From Nesterenkonia sandarakina (GTDB taxonomy: Bacteria > Actinomycetota > Actinomycetes > Actinomycetales > Micrococcaceae): 64,000 nucleotides of DNA. The first letter of the stretch is position 1, and each line of letters begins with the position of its first letter. Where the stretch lies: NCBI RefSeq assembly GCF_003003175.1, contig NZ_PVTY01000005.1:157233-221232 (forward strand), read 5' to 3'. The translations under genes were made by a program, and so were the position numbers. Positions 26,202-36,292 of this stretch are shown here, piece by piece. A model generated the notes under the pieces. It searched no databases. It was not told the DNA's origin and saw only the letters and a program-made list of their open reading frames with translations.

Positions 26202-26923
26202 CAGTGCTCCACCTCCTCGATCGTGGTGCGCTCGGGAGAATCTGCGCTGGCCGCGATGTCGGTGCGCTCAGGGGTGCGTCCGGCAGCCCGTTCGGCGTCC
26301 CGATCGGCTTCACTGGGACCGCCGCCGCGGTGGATGAAGGGAGCGTCGCGCTCGGTCTTGGAGAAGCCAGACATCCGTCCCAGCCGCTTCTCCGCCTTGA
26401 CCACTGCCACATCGGAGCGGTTGCCGCAGGTCATGATGATCAGCGCCTCGGTCCTCAGCGCATCCTGCCGAATCCTCTCGGCGTCTTCGTCCGAGTCGAC
26501 GTCCAGGGCGTGGAGATACAGCGTGGCCGTGGTCCTGTCGACGTCGAGGACCAGGGAGCCGGGGACGAGGGCCAGCGCGTGACCGGTGAGGGTGACGATC
26601 AGGTCGTCATGGCTGCGCAGCTGCACCGAGATGATCGAGTTCTTCACCTTGGGACCGACGGCGACGGCGATCCAGGAGACCTGGAAGGAGGCCGCGATCA
26701 TCTTCACCAGGAAGCGCAGCGTGAAGACCAGCCCCCACCAGAGGTTCAGCCGTCCGCTGCCGCGCAGCGGCGGCAGGTAGAACACCCGGACGATGATCGT
26801 GGCGTAGATGGCCCCGATGAGGAACGTGCCGAGGGTGAAGTCCTGCCATATCGCCATCCAGAAGAAGCCGAGGAAGCAGATCAGCGGCAGCTCCAGCTTC
26901 AGCGGAGTCTTGGGTCGCTTCAT
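26201..26923 (-). CDS. mnhE: Na+/H+ antiporter subunit E
   Basis: A 240-residue protein with N-terminal membrane helices and a cytoplasmic domain typical of MnhE (GHALALVPGSLVLDVD, HALDVDS). It is longer than the usual 160 residues because of a charged C-terminal tail. Start is placed at ATG 26923, giving TGATG coupling to mnhD; the codon just before it is GTG and could also serve. Confidence 0.92.
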   Translation of the reverse strand: MKRPKTPLKLELPLICFLGFFWMAIWQDFTLGTFLIGAIYATIIVRVFYLPPLRGSGRLNLWWGLVFTLRFLVKMIAASFQVSWIAVAVGPKVKNSIISVQLRSHDDLIVTLTGHALALVPGSLVLDVDRTTATLYLHALDVDSDEDAERIRQDALRTEALIIMTCGNRSDVAVVKAEKRLGRMSGFSKTERDAPFIHRGGGPSEADRDAERAAGRTPERTDIAASADSPERTTIEEVEH

Positions 26924-28653
26924 CACTGATCATCCCCGTCCGGGATCTCCGGGACGACGACGGCGTCCTCGTCGTCGGGCTGCAGCGAGGTCTCCACCGG
27001 AGCATGATCGGCCGCGCCGTCGTCGTCGAGCTCGTAGTCGATCAGGAAGGTGGCCGCGAACTCCTCGAGCTCCTCGCGGACGCCCTCGGTGCGCTCGGGC
27101 CCGAAGACCGCCTCCAGGTAGGGGGTGCGCTCATACATGTCTTGGGCCGCGGCGCGGGAGAAGTCCATCAGCGGGCCGGCGAAGACGCTGAACGCCAACG
27201 ACATCGCCACCAGGGTCGCGGTCGGGGCGACCATGGACATCGGCAGGTAGCGCTTGTTCGCCGCCCGGGAGTGGGCCAGCGTCTTGGACATCAGCTGGCG
27301 CTCCGGGGTCTCGTCGGCGTCCTCGGGCTTGCGCCAGAAGCCGCGGGTCCAGATCCTCGCCACCGCCATCAGGGTCAGCAGGGAGGTCAGCACGGAGGCG
27401 ATCACCAGGGTCCAGGTGATCCAGGTGTTCTCCGCGATGCCGCCCTGCATCATCCCCAGCTTGCCGACGAAGCCGGAGAACGGCGGGATCCCGGCGAGGT
27501 TCATCGCCGGGATGAAGAACAGCAGTCCCAGCACCGGGGAGATCTTCGCCAGCCCGCCCAGGCGCAGCACGTTCGAGGTCCCGGACCGACGCTCGATCAG
27601 GCCGGTGACCAGGAACAGGGTGGTCTGGATGGTGATGTGGTGGGCCACGTAGTAGATCGTGGCGGCCATGCCGATGATGGAGCTCAGCGCGAGGCCGAAG
27701 ACCAGATAGCCGATATGGCTGATCAGGGTGAAGGAGAGCATCCGCTTGATGTCCGCCTGGGCCAGCGCACCCAGGATGCCCACGATCATGGTCAGCGCCG
27801 CCACGATCATCAGTGCGGTGTTGATCCGCTCTCCCGGGAAGAGCAGCGTCTCGGTGCGGATCATCGCATAGATCCCGACCTTGGTGAGCAGGCCCGCGAA
27901 CACTGCGGTGACCGGGGCAGGTGCCGTGGGATAGGAGTCCGGGAGCCAGAAGGCGAGCGGGAAGACCGCGGCCTTGATGCCGAAGGCCACCAGCAGCATC
28001 ACGTGGAGCGTCAGCTGGGTGCTCGGGTCGAGGTCGCCGAGCTTCAGCGCGAGATCGGCCAGGTTCACCGTGCCGGTGGCGGCGTAGATCATCCCGATCG
28101 TGATCAGGAACAGCATCGAGGAGACGATCGAGACCACCACATAGGTCACGCCCGCCCGGATCCGGGATTCGCCGCCGCCCAGGGTCAGCAGCACATAGGA
28201 GGCGGTCAGGAAGATCTCGAAGCCGACGTAGAGGTTGAACAGGTCTCCGGCGAGGAAGGCGTTGGAGACGCCGGCGACCAGGATCAGGTAGGTGGGGTAG
28301 AAGATCGAGACCGGTCCGGAGTCGTCCTTCTCCTCCGCAGCACCCTGACCCACCGCGTAGAGCAGCACGCACAGGGTGATGATCGAGGAGACCACGAGCA
28401 TCAGCGCCGCGAACCGGTCGATCACCATCACGATGCCGAAGGGCGCCGGCCAGCCCGCCAGGTGGATGGCGTGCGCACCGCCGTTCCAGACCTGGCTCAG
28501 CATCGTGACCTCGAGGATCACGGTGAGCACCAGCGCACCGACGGTGATCGCGCGCTGGGCTGACTTGTTGCGGTAGAAGGCGAAGGCGAATCCGGCGCCG
28601 AAGAATGGGATCAGCACGGCCAGCGGGGTGAAGTTGAGCAGCTCGGTGTTCAT
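26923..28653 (-). CDS. mnhD: Na+/H+ antiporter subunit D
   Basis: A 576-residue proton-channel subunit of the NuoL/M/N (complex I antiporter-like) family with about 14 helices. Family blocks include the early glutamate-containing segment FNLYVGFEIFLTASY, the central lysine region and DIKRMLSFTLISHIGY. A C-terminal tail of about 60 residues is strongly acidic (DELDDDGAADHAP, DDEDAVVVPE). Coupled to mnhC by a one-base TGATG overlap. Confidence 0.94.
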   Translation of the reverse strand: MNTELLNFTPLAVLIPFFGAGFAFAFYRNKSAQRAITVGALVLTVILEVTMLSQVWNGGAHAIHLAGWPAPFGIVMVIDRFAALMLVVSSIITLCVLLYAVGQGAAEEKDDSGPVSIFYPTYLILVAGVSNAFLAGDLFNLYVGFEIFLTASYVLLTLGGGESRIRAGVTYVVVSIVSSMLFLITIGMIYAATGTVNLADLALKLGDLDPSTQLTLHVMLLVAFGIKAAVFPLAFWLPDSYPTAPAPVTAVFAGLLTKVGIYAMIRTETLLFPGERINTALMIVAALTMIVGILGALAQADIKRMLSFTLISHIGYLVFGLALSSIIGMAATIYYVAHHITIQTTLFLVTGLIERRSGTSNVLRLGGLAKISPVLGLLFFIPAMNLAGIPPFSGFVGKLGMMQGGIAENTWITWTLVIASVLTSLLTLMAVARIWTRGFWRKPEDADETPERQLMSKTLAHSRAANKRYLPMSMVAPTATLVAMSLAFSVFAGPLMDFSRAAAQDMYERTPYLEAVFGPERTEGVREELEEFAATFLIDYELDDDGAADHAPVETSLQPDDEDAVVVPEIPDGDDQ

Positions 28654-29408
28654 CAGCGCTGGCCTCCTTCGGTCGGGTCGGGGCCGTCACGCGGATCTGG
28701 GTCCGTCGCGGCGCCTGGGTCGGCACTCACGTCTGGGTCGGCGGTGGGATCAGCGTCGGGGTCCACCGGCGGCTTCCGGCGCGGCCCGTCGGCGCGACCG
28801 GCACCGATGGTGACGTCGAGCTGATCCGGATGCACGCCGGCGCGGGCGTCGGTCTGCGTCCACGCCTCGTCGCTGCCCTGTACGTCGCCGGTGCCGCGCA
28901 CGGCATCGGTCTCGTCGACGGCAGCCGCGGCGTCCACCGTGTCGGTGCCACGGCGCGGATTCAGCAGCTGAGCACCCGAGGAGTCCGTGTCGTCGGCGAA
29001 CTCGGTGGTCTCGGTGGCGAGCTCCGCATCCTCCTCCGTGTCATGGACATTGGCGTAGGAGGCGATCCGGCGGTCTTCCTCGTCGTCGGCGAGCTCATCC
29101 TGGCGGGCCAGCACCCAGGAGCGGTAGATCAGCGCCAGCATGAAGCTGACCAGGGCGAAGGCGATCACGATGGCGGTGAGCAGCAGCGCCTGCGGCAGCG
29201 GGTCGAGATACTCCTCCGCCCCGATCTCCGGATCGTAGATCGGGGCGAGTCCCGCGCGGCCACCGGTGTGCAGCAGAAGCAGGTTCACCCCGTTGGAGAT
29301 CAGGATGATGCCCAGCAGCACTCGGGTCAGTGAACGTTCCAGCAGCAGGTAGATGCCGATGGCGAAGAGCACGCCCATCAGCACCAGCAGGGTCAGGTTG
29401 ACGGTCAT
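28653..29408 (-). CDS. mnhC: Na+/H+ antiporter subunit C with long acidic tail
   Basis: A 251-residue protein. Residues 1-115 are a NuoK-like MnhC core with three helices (LERSLTRVLLGIILISNGVN, LPQALLLTAIVI). The remaining about 135 residues are disordered and acidic with no helices; typical MnhC is about 115 residues. Overlaps mnhA by ATGA. Confidence 0.92.
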   Translation of the reverse strand: MTVNLTLLVLMGVLFAIGIYLLLERSLTRVLLGIILISNGVNLLLLHTGGRAGLAPIYDPEIGAEEYLDPLPQALLLTAIVIAFALVSFMLALIYRSWVLARQDELADDEEDRRIASYANVHDTEEDAELATETTEFADDTDSSGAQLLNPRRGTDTVDAAAAVDETDAVRGTGDVQGSDEAWTQTDARAGVHPDQLDVTIGAGRADGPRRKPPVDPDADPTADPDVSADPGAATDPDPRDGPDPTEGGQR

Positions 29409-32400
29409 CGGGCCACCCCCGCGGAGGTCTCGCCATGGATGCCGTGTGCCGTGATGCTGGCGCGCTGGCCCTCACGCTCGCTGCGGACGTCGATCTCGGA
29501 GCCGAGGCTGCGCAGGATGTCCACGATCAGGCCGATGACCACCAGGTAGACGCCGACGTCGAAGAGGATCGCCGAGACGAAGTGGTGCTCGCCGAAGATC
29601 GGGAGGGTGAGGTAGAAGTCGAAGGACTGGAAGGCCTGTCCGCCGGCGATCAGCGGGGCCAGTCCGGTGAAGCAGGCGATCGCCAGGCCCCAGCCCATCA
29701 GGGCGCCGGCGGAGAACGGGATCGCGGCCTCGAGCTCGTAGCGTCCGCCGGCCAGATAGCGCAGCACGAAGGCGAGTCCGGCGAGGAGGCCGCCGGCGAA
29801 GCCGCCGCCGGGCAGGTTGTGTCCGGCCAGCAGCAGGTAGAGCGAGATCATGATGATGCCGTGGAACATCAGCCGAGTCACCACCTCGAAGACGATGCTG
29901 CGATGCTCCGGCGCCACGGTGCGTCCGGCCACCAGCCAGGCCTCGCGGGCCACGGTGGCGAAGGAGCGGGCGACCTTGATCTCGCGGACCTGGCGCGGGG
30001 AGAGCGCCTTGTCCGAGAGCACCCGGCCCACGGTGCCGCTGGGCACCTCGTGGAGCTCGCGGCGCTGCACGTCGCGGCGCTTGACGAAGATCAGCGAGGC
30101 GACGCCGGTCGCGGCGGCGGCGAGCACGGTGATCTCCCCGAAGGTGTCCCAGACCCGGATGTCCACCAGCGTGACGTTGACGATGTTGGCGCCCTGGCCG
30201 ACCTCGTAGGCCATCCAGGGGTATTCCATGGAGATCGACTCGGCGGTGCGGGAGTTCATCGCCATGACCGCGACCGCCATCATCACGGCCCCGAAGCCGA
30301 CCCCGAGGGCCGCCCGGCCGAACTTGAACCGGGTGGGGCTCTGGGTCCAGATGCCGGCCGGCAGGCTGCGCAGCGCGAGCACGAAGACCACCAGGACGAT
30401 CGATTCGACCAGCAGCAGGGTCAGCGCGAGGTCCGGGGCGCCCTGCAGCGCGAAGATCCCGGCGATCCCCCAGCCGCAGAGCGAGACCATCAGCACCGCC
30501 ATGAAGCGTTTCGGGGCCCAGATCGCGCCGGAGGCTCCGGCCAGGATGACCAGGGCGAGCACCACCTGCAGCGGCTGCTCGGCGATGATGAAGGAGTCCA
30601 CCATCCAGCGGTCGGAGATCCCGGCACCTCCGGGGGCGCCGAAGATCACCACGCTGAGCGGGACCAGGGTCGCCACGGCGAGGATGATGAACAGGTACCA
30701 GCCCAGGGCGCCGCGCTGGGTGCGGGCGGTGACCCAGGAGGAGAGCATGTCGACCCCGCGCACCGTGGCGCGGTAGCCGCGCTCGGCGTCGAACACCGGG
30801 GGGATCCTGGTCTGGACCCGGGCAAACGGCTCCCGGGCGCGGAAGAGCGCGTAGCCGAGCACCCAGGTCAGCACGGAGAGACCCAGCACCGGAGTCAGTC
30901 CGTGCCAGAGCGCGAGGTAGGTCGGCTCCACGCCGGGCTCAACCGGGGCGAAGAGCGAGGAGAAGGGCTCCACCAGCGCCTGCACCGGCTGCGGGAACAG
31001 CGCCAGCGCCACGGTGGCCACGGCGAGGATCATCGGCGCAGCGAGGAACGCGCGCGGCACCGGACCCTTGAACACGATCGGCGACAGCGCAGCGCCCGAG
31101 GACCCGCGCTTGGTCGCGAAGGCGCCCCAGAGGAATCGGGCGGAGTAGGCCACGGTCAGCGCCGAGCCCAGCACGACGCCGGCCAGCACCAGCCAGCCCC
31201 AGGGCAGCGGCGAACCGCTGCCGTTGGCCTCGGCGTAGCCGAAGAAGGACTCGAAGACCACCTCCTTGCCCACGAAGCCGAAGAGCGGCGGCAGCCCGGC
31301 CATGGAGGCGGTGCTGATCAGCGCCACGATGAACAGCGGACGCTGGGTACGGGCGAGCCCGGAGAGCCGGCGCAGGTCCCGGGTGCCGGACTGGTGGTCG
31401 ATGATCCCGACGACCATGAACAGCGCCGCCTTGAACAGCCCGTGGGCCAGCAGCATCGCCAGTCCGGCGAGCGCGGCGTCCTCGGTGCCCAGCCCGTTGA
31501 CCATGATCAGGAAGCCGAGCTGGGAGACCGTGCCGTAGGCGAGCACCAGTTTGATGTCGGTCTGGCGCAGCGCCCGCCAGGCGCCGACCAGCATGGTCAG
31601 CAGGCCGAGTCCCAGCACCAGCGGCAGCCAGAAGGTGGATTCATGGAAGCCCGGGGCGAAGCGGGCCACCAGGTAGACGCCGGCCTTGACCATCGCGGCG
31701 GCGTGCAGGTACGCCGAGACCGGGGTGGGTGCGGCCATCGCGGCGGGGAGCCAGAAATGGAACGGGACCAGCGCCGACTTCGAGAGCGCCCCGAGCAGGA
31801 CCAGCGCCACCGCGATGTCCACGGCGGTGGCTGTGGCCGGGTCGGAGACCAGCTGCGGGGCGGCCGCGAGGATCTCGGAGAGCCGGTAGCTGCCGGTCAG
31901 CTCCCCCAGCCAGAGCAGCCCCACCAGCATCGCCAGGCCGCCGAAGGTGGTGACCAGCAGCGCCTGGATGGCGGAGCGGCGGGCGTAGATGCGGTGCGCG
32001 GAGAAGCCGATCAGCAGGAAAGACAGGATCGTGGTGAGCTCCCAGAACACGAAGAGCATGACCAGATCGTCGGCGAGCACCAGGCCCAGCATCGAGGCTG
32101 CGAAGGCGAATAGCTCCGCGGCGAAGGGTCCCGCGGCCCGCTCGGAGGAGGAGAAGTACCGGGCGCAGTAGAGCATCACCAGGGCGCCGACGCCGAGGAT
32201 CAGCACCGACATGGCCAGCGCCAGCGCGTCGATGCGGAACGCCAGCTCCACGCCGAACTGCGGGATCCACTCGATCACCTCGGCCGGCGGGGCGTTGGGC
32301 TCGCCGATCCCGGCCGCCTGGTCGGCCTCGAGCACCGCCGGAACATAGCTGAGGATCGCGACCAGGGCGACGGCCAGGACCGCGGCGAGGAAGAAGAAGG

Positions 32401-32479
32401 TGCGCCGACCGAACCGGTGGAACAGGAAAGGGGTCAGGATGCTGATGGAGAACAGCACAGCCAGCATCCCAATGATCAT
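29405..32479 (-). CDS. mnhA: Na+/H+ antiporter subunit A (MrpA with fused MrpB-like domain)
   Basis: A 1024-residue membrane protein. The N-terminal two thirds is a NuoL-like antiporter module (DLVMLFVFWELTTILSFLLI, MVKAGVYLVARF). The C-terminal part contains the MrpA extension and a region matching MrpB (LLLAGHNLPGGGFAGGLLAG), so the operon has no separate mnhB. As first gene of mnhACDEFG it drives sodium extrusion and pH homeostasis. ATG at 32479 follows GAGAGGAG; the longer frame upstream lacks support. It is divergent from the MFS gene. Confidence 0.94.
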   Translation of the reverse strand: MIIGMLAVLFSISILTPFLFHRFGRRTFFFLAAVLAVALVAILSYVPAVLEADQAAGIGEPNAPPAEVIEWIPQFGVELAFRIDALALAMSVLILGVGALVMLYCARYFSSSERAAGPFAAELFAFAASMLGLVLADDLVMLFVFWELTTILSFLLIGFSAHRIYARRSAIQALLVTTFGGLAMLVGLLWLGELTGSYRLSEILAAAPQLVSDPATATAVDIAVALVLLGALSKSALVPFHFWLPAAMAAPTPVSAYLHAAAMVKAGVYLVARFAPGFHESTFWLPLVLGLGLLTMLVGAWRALRQTDIKLVLAYGTVSQLGFLIMVNGLGTEDAALAGLAMLLAHGLFKAALFMVVGIIDHQSGTRDLRRLSGLARTQRPLFIVALISTASMAGLPPLFGFVGKEVVFESFFGYAEANGSGSPLPWGWLVLAGVVLGSALTVAYSARFLWGAFATKRGSSGAALSPIVFKGPVPRAFLAAPMILAVATVALALFPQPVQALVEPFSSLFAPVEPGVEPTYLALWHGLTPVLGLSVLTWVLGYALFRAREPFARVQTRIPPVFDAERGYRATVRGVDMLSSWVTARTQRGALGWYLFIILAVATLVPLSVVIFGAPGGAGISDRWMVDSFIIAEQPLQVVLALVILAGASGAIWAPKRFMAVLMVSLCGWGIAGIFALQGAPDLALTLLLVESIVLVVFVLALRSLPAGIWTQSPTRFKFGRAALGVGFGAVMMAVAVMAMNSRTAESISMEYPWMAYEVGQGANIVNVTLVDIRVWDTFGEITVLAAAATGVASLIFVKRRDVQRRELHEVPSGTVGRVLSDKALSPRQVREIKVARSFATVAREAWLVAGRTVAPEHRSIVFEVVTRLMFHGIIMISLYLLLAGHNLPGGGFAGGLLAGLAFVLRYLAGGRYELEAAIPFSAGALMGWGLAIACFTGLAPLIAGGQAFQSFDFYLTLPIFGEHHFVSAILFDVGVYLVVIGLIVDILRSLGSEIDVRSEREGQRASITAHGIHGETSAGVAR

Positions 32480-32595
32480 GTACCCCGCTCCTCTCCAGTC
32501 ATCAGCTCCTCGCACGCCCTGCTGCGGGTCCCTGAGGACAAGATTCTGCGGCGGCAATCATCCTAATGTTAACAAACTGGGGTTACCATGCCCAA

Positions 32596-33969
32596 ATGCG
32601 CAGCATCCAGCCCACCGCGGCCGCCGCCCTCGCCCCGCTGAAGAAGCGACTCATCGCGGTCTGGAGCCTGTGGAGCTGGGGCAATGCCACGGTGAGCGCG
32701 GTGATGGTGACCTTCGTCTTCGGCACCTACATCGCGGACGCCGTCGGGCCGGGAGGTCAGGGCACGCAGTACCTGACCACTGCGAACACCATCGCCGGGC
32801 TGATCATCGCGCTCACCGCCCCGGTGATCGGGCAGCGCGCGGACAACGGCGGCCGACGACGACGCTGGCTCGCCGTGAACACCCTGATCGTCATCGCGCT
32901 GGTCGCCGCATGCTTCTTCGTGAAGCCGGACCAGGCCTATCTGGTCCTGGGCGTGACCCTGATGGCCACGATGACGCTCTTCGACGAGTTCGCGAACCTG
33001 AACTACAACTCGATGATCACCGACATCGCGGACTCCCCACGGATGGGCCGGGTCTCGGGCATCGGCTGGGGCTCCGGCTACCTGGGCGGCATCGTGATCC
33101 TTGCCATCGTCTACTTCGGCCTGGTCGCCGGTGAGCCGCCGCACCTGTTCGGGCTCGGCGAGGACGAGATGGTCAACGTCCGGGCCGTGGCGCTGGTCGC
33201 CGCCGCCTGGTTCCTGATCTTCTCGCTGCCGCTGCTGCTGACCCCGCTGAAGACCGCGGACCAGGACGTGGTCCAGGAACGGGTCAGCATCCTGGAGTCC
33301 TACCGCCGGCTCATCGGACTGATCATCGGGCTCTGGCGCGAGGACCGGAACACCTTCTGGTTCCTGGTCTCCTCGGCGATCTACCGCGACGGACTCTCCG
33401 CGGTGTTCACCTACGGCGCGATCCTCGGCGTGACGGTGTTCGGGTTCAGCACCTCAGACATCCTGCTCTTCGGCATCGCCGGCAACGTGGCCGCGGCCCT
33501 GGGAGCGTTCATCGGGGGCTGGTTCGATGACCGGGTCGGTCCGCGACGGGTGATCGCGACCTGTGTGACCGCCCTGATCCTGACCGCCGGGATCCTGTAC
33601 TTCCTCGACGTGGAGCGCAGCTTCGGGGCCTTCGTGATCACCCCGACCGGCGCGTTCTGGGTCTTCGGCCTGATGCTCTGCGTGTTCGTAGGGCCGGCGC
33701 AGTCCTCCTCGCGGGCGTTCCTGGCTCGGCTGGCGCCGCCGAGCCGCGCCGGGGAGCTCTTCGGGCTCTACGCCACGGCCGGACGCAGCGTGTCCTTCCT
33801 GACCCCCGGGCTGATCGCGCTGCTGCTCTTCAGCGCCGGCGGCAGCGACAAGGCGATCATCCTGGGGGTAGTGGTGATCCTGAGCCTCGGGCTGGCCACC
33901 CTGACGCTGGTGCACAACCCCACCGGACCGGCGAAGATGCGCGAGCACCGGGTGCCCGCGCGGGGCTGA
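32596..33969 (+). CDS. MFS transporter, Atg22/UMF1 type
   Basis: A 457-residue protein with 12 predicted membrane helices. The first half resembles the Atg22-like UMF1 group (WSWGNATVSAVMVTFVFGTY, FDEFANLNYNSMITDIA). Substrate unknown. ATG at 32596 is preferred over one 30 bases upstream because TACCAT ends exactly six bases before it, matching the leaderless pattern. Convergent with dcd, with a 37-base gap. Confidence 0.87.
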   Translation: MRSIQPTAAAALAPLKKRLIAVWSLWSWGNATVSAVMVTFVFGTYIADAVGPGGQGTQYLTTANTIAGLIIALTAPVIGQRADNGGRRRRWLAVNTLIVIALVAACFFVKPDQAYLVLGVTLMATMTLFDEFANLNYNSMITDIADSPRMGRVSGIGWGSGYLGGIVILAIVYFGLVAGEPPHLFGLGEDEMVNVRAVALVAAAWFLIFSLPLLLTPLKTADQDVVQERVSILESYRRLIGLIIGLWREDRNTFWFLVSSAIYRDGLSAVFTYGAILGVTVFGFSTSDILLFGIAGNVAAALGAFIGGWFDDRVGPRRVIATCVTALILTAGILYFLDVERSFGAFVITPTGAFWVFGLMLCVFVGPAQSSSRAFLARLAPPSRAGELFGLYATAGRSVSFLTPGLIALLLFSAGGSDKAIILGVVVILSLGLATLTLVHNPTGPAKMREHRVPARG

Positions 33970-34006
33970 CCTCAGGGGGTGAGTCAACGGGGAACGCCGG
34001 ATCGGC

Positions 34007-34585
34007 CTACCTGATGATGGTGCGGTGGAAGTTCACGTGGCTGCGCGAGGCCGTGGGCCCGCGCTGACCCTGGTAGCGGGACTGGTGCGCCCCGGCGCCG
34101 TAGCTGTACTCGGCGGGCGAGGTGAGCCGGAAGAAGCAGAGCTGACCGATCTTCGAGCCGGGCCACAGCTTGATCGGCAGCGTGGCCATGTTGGAGAGCT
34201 CCAGGGTCACCTGTCCCGAGAACCCCGGGTCGATGAACCCTGCGGTGGAGTGGGTGAGCAGCCCCAGCCGGCCCAGCGAACTTTTCCCCTCCAGGCGCGC
34301 CGCGACGTCGTCGGGCAGGGTGACCGACTCGTAGGTGGCGCCGAGCACGAACTCCCCAGGATGGAGGATGAAGGGCTCCTCCGGGTCCACCTCCACCAGT
34401 CGGGTCAGCTCCGGCTGGTCCGCGGCGGGGTCGATGTGGGCGTACTTATGGTTGTCGAAGAGCCGGAACATCCGTTCCAGTCGCACGTCGACGCTTGAGG
34501 GTTGGATCATCGAGGTGTCCAGCGGGTCCAGCTTGATCCGCTCGGCGTCGATCTCGGCTCGGATGTCTCGATCAGATAGCAGCAC
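34007..34585 (-). CDS. dcd: dCTP deaminase
   Basis: A 192-residue cytosolic enzyme that deaminates dCTP, feeding dTTP synthesis; actinobacterial forms may also hydrolyse dUTP. Motifs are [29 protein letters not shown] and [17 protein letters not shown], the last with the catalytic glutamate. The family start is the GTG at 34585: TATTTT ends six bases upstream, so the transcript is leaderless, and upstream in-frame residues do not belong to the family. Confidence 0.95.
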   Translation of the reverse strand: MLLSDRDIRAEIDAERIKLDPLDTSMIQPSSVDVRLERMFRLFDNHKYAHIDPAADQPELTRLVEVDPEEPFILHPGEFVLGATYESVTLPDDVAARLEGKSSLGRLGLLTHSTAGFIDPGFSGQVTLELSNMATLPIKLWPGSKIGQLCFFRLTSPAEYSYGAGAHQSRYQGQRGPTASRSHVNFHRTIIR

Positions 34586-34674
34586 CCGCCCAAAATACCC
34601 CAGCCCGCCTCTGCTCGGGGCGAGATGGGCCCGCTCGCATTGCATTCTGTGCGCGTCCGTGATCGCGTAGAGGC

Positions 34675-35142
34675 ATGACTGAGACTCCCAACACCCAGCC
34701 AGAGCAGACCCCCGCCACCGATGCAGCCGCCGAGCAGGCCGGGACCGCCGCCACGCTCGAGCAGGTCCTGATCCAGGGCAAGGACGGCAACGCGCAGGCC
34801 GGAGAGATCATCCGGACCTTCCTGACCAGCAGCGTCTACTTCCTCAGCCCTGAGGAGGTCAACGACGAGACCGGGTCGGTGAACCCGCTGACCCTGCAGG
34901 ACAACGAGGGCAACCCGCTGATCGCGCTGTTCAGCACCAGCGGGAACATCCCCGATGACTACAAGGAGCACGCTCCGCACGCCGTGGAGGCCCCCGGGGT
35001 CGCCATCGTGCAGTCCATCACCGGCGCCGGCATCATGATCGACGCAGGCCAGGAGCACGGCTTCCAGATCTCGGCCGAGGGTGTGGAGCGGATCCGCACC
35101 GACTTCATCAGCCCCGCCGAGGAGGCCGAAGCCCAGCAATGA
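34675..35142 (+). CDS. SseB-like domain protein
   Basis: A 155-residue acidic protein. A disordered Thr/Ala/Glu-rich N-terminus is followed by an SseB N-terminal-like domain (about residues 25-140) with [12 protein letters not shown] and [16 protein letters not shown]. Function of such proteins in actinobacteria is unknown. Divergent from dcd across 89 bases. Confidence 0.75.
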   Translation: MTETPNTQPEQTPATDAAAEQAGTAATLEQVLIQGKDGNAQAGEIIRTFLTSSVYFLSPEEVNDETGSVNPLTLQDNEGNPLIALFSTSGNIPDDYKEHAPHAVEAPGVAIVQSITGAGIMIDAGQEHGFQISAEGVERIRTDFISPAEEAEAQQ

Positions 35143-35231
35143 GCTGAGCTCCGCTGAGCGGCTGGCTCGCTCCGCCCCGACCGGGGCTAGAGTGATGAGC
35201 TGAATCTGCTGCTCGAGCCGGGAGGAATGTC

Positions 35232-36194
35232 ATGGGTGCCGTCCTCTCCGGCTTCACCATCATCTGGCTGATCATCGGCGTCGGCTGGATCATCGGCAGG
35301 TTCGGGGTCCTGGGCCCGGATGCGCGCGTGACCATGAGCCGCGTGGCGTTCTTCGTGGCCTCACCCTGCCTGCTCTTCGTCACCATCTCCGAGTCCTCGT
35401 TGCGTCAGGTGCTGGGTCCGCAGTTCGTGATCGCGGCACTCGGCGCGCTGAGCACCCTGGTGGTGTTCATCCTGATCGGCCGATTCCTTCTGTTGAAGGG
35501 CCGGGCCGGATCCGACCTGATGATCGGCGGCATGAGCGCCTCGCTGGTCAACGGCGCGAACCTCGGCTTCCCGATCGCGGCCTACGTCCTGGGCGACGTC
35601 GCGCTGGCCGCGCCGATCATCATGTTCCAGCTGGCGATCTACACCCCGATCTACGTCACCGCACTGGATCTGCTCACCCGCAACCAGGGCACGACGACGA
35701 AGGTGCGGCCCCGGCCGCGGATCTCGGCCCTGCGCAGCATCGGGCAGTCCGCGGTGAACCCGATGATCATCGGCGCCTCGCTGGGTCTGCTCTTCTCCTG
35801 GCAGGGGCTCAGCTTCCCCACTCCGGTGCAGGAGGCCATCGAGCTCCTCGCCGGCGCCTCGATCCCGCTGATGCTGCTGGCCTTCGGGCTCTCGCTGGTC
35901 GGCAGCCGACCGCTGGACAAGGCCGCCGGGCGGCGGCGTGACGCGTTCCTCGCTGCCGGGCTCAAGCTGATCCTGCATCCGCTGCTGGCCTGGCTGCTGG
36001 CCGGCGTCATCTTCGGGCTCGAGGACCATCAGGTGCTGGTCGCCGTGGTCATGGCGGCCCTGCCCACCGCACAGAACGTGCTGGTCACAGCCGTGCGCTA
36101 TCAGGCCGGTGAGGTGATCGCCCGCGACACCGTGCTGCTGACCACCATCTTGGCGATCCCGACGGTGGTGCTCGCCGCGGTGCTGCTGGGCTGA
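35232..36194 (+). CDS. AEC-family (auxin efflux carrier-like) transporter
   Basis: A 320-residue membrane protein with about ten helices in two inverted halves. Family features are SRVAFFVASPCLLF early on and ALPTAQNVLVTAVRY near the end. Bacterial members move organic acids such as malate or malonate; the substrate here is unknown. GGGAGGAATGTC precedes the ATG. Confidence 0.9.
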   Translation: MGAVLSGFTIIWLIIGVGWIIGRFGVLGPDARVTMSRVAFFVASPCLLFVTISESSLRQVLGPQFVIAALGALSTLVVFILIGRFLLLKGRAGSDLMIGGMSASLVNGANLGFPIAAYVLGDVALAAPIIMFQLAIYTPIYVTALDLLTRNQGTTTKVRPRPRISALRSIGQSAVNPMIIGASLGLLFSWQGLSFPTPVQEAIELLAGASIPLMLLAFGLSLVGSRPLDKAAGRRRDAFLAAGLKLILHPLLAWLLAGVIFGLEDHQVLVAVVMAALPTAQNVLVTAVRYQAGEVIARDTVLLTTILAIPTVVLAAVLLG

Positions 36195-36292
36195 GAGGCC
36201 GGGCTGGTCTGAGTCGCCGGGCTGATCTGGGCTGATCTGCGGCCGGGTCGATCCTCCCGGGACGCGGGCCGGTCATTGCTACCCTGAACCCT

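Noticed and set aside
27131..28726. 531-codon alternative frame over mnhD, and the plus-strand frame 27004-28563
   Set aside because: Both are shadows of mnhD, which has complete family motifs.
29435..32113. 892-codon plus-strand frame opposite mnhA
   Set aside because: Composition is Glu/Gln/His/Arg/Gly rich, as expected from antisense reading of a membrane protein gene; mnhA is certain.
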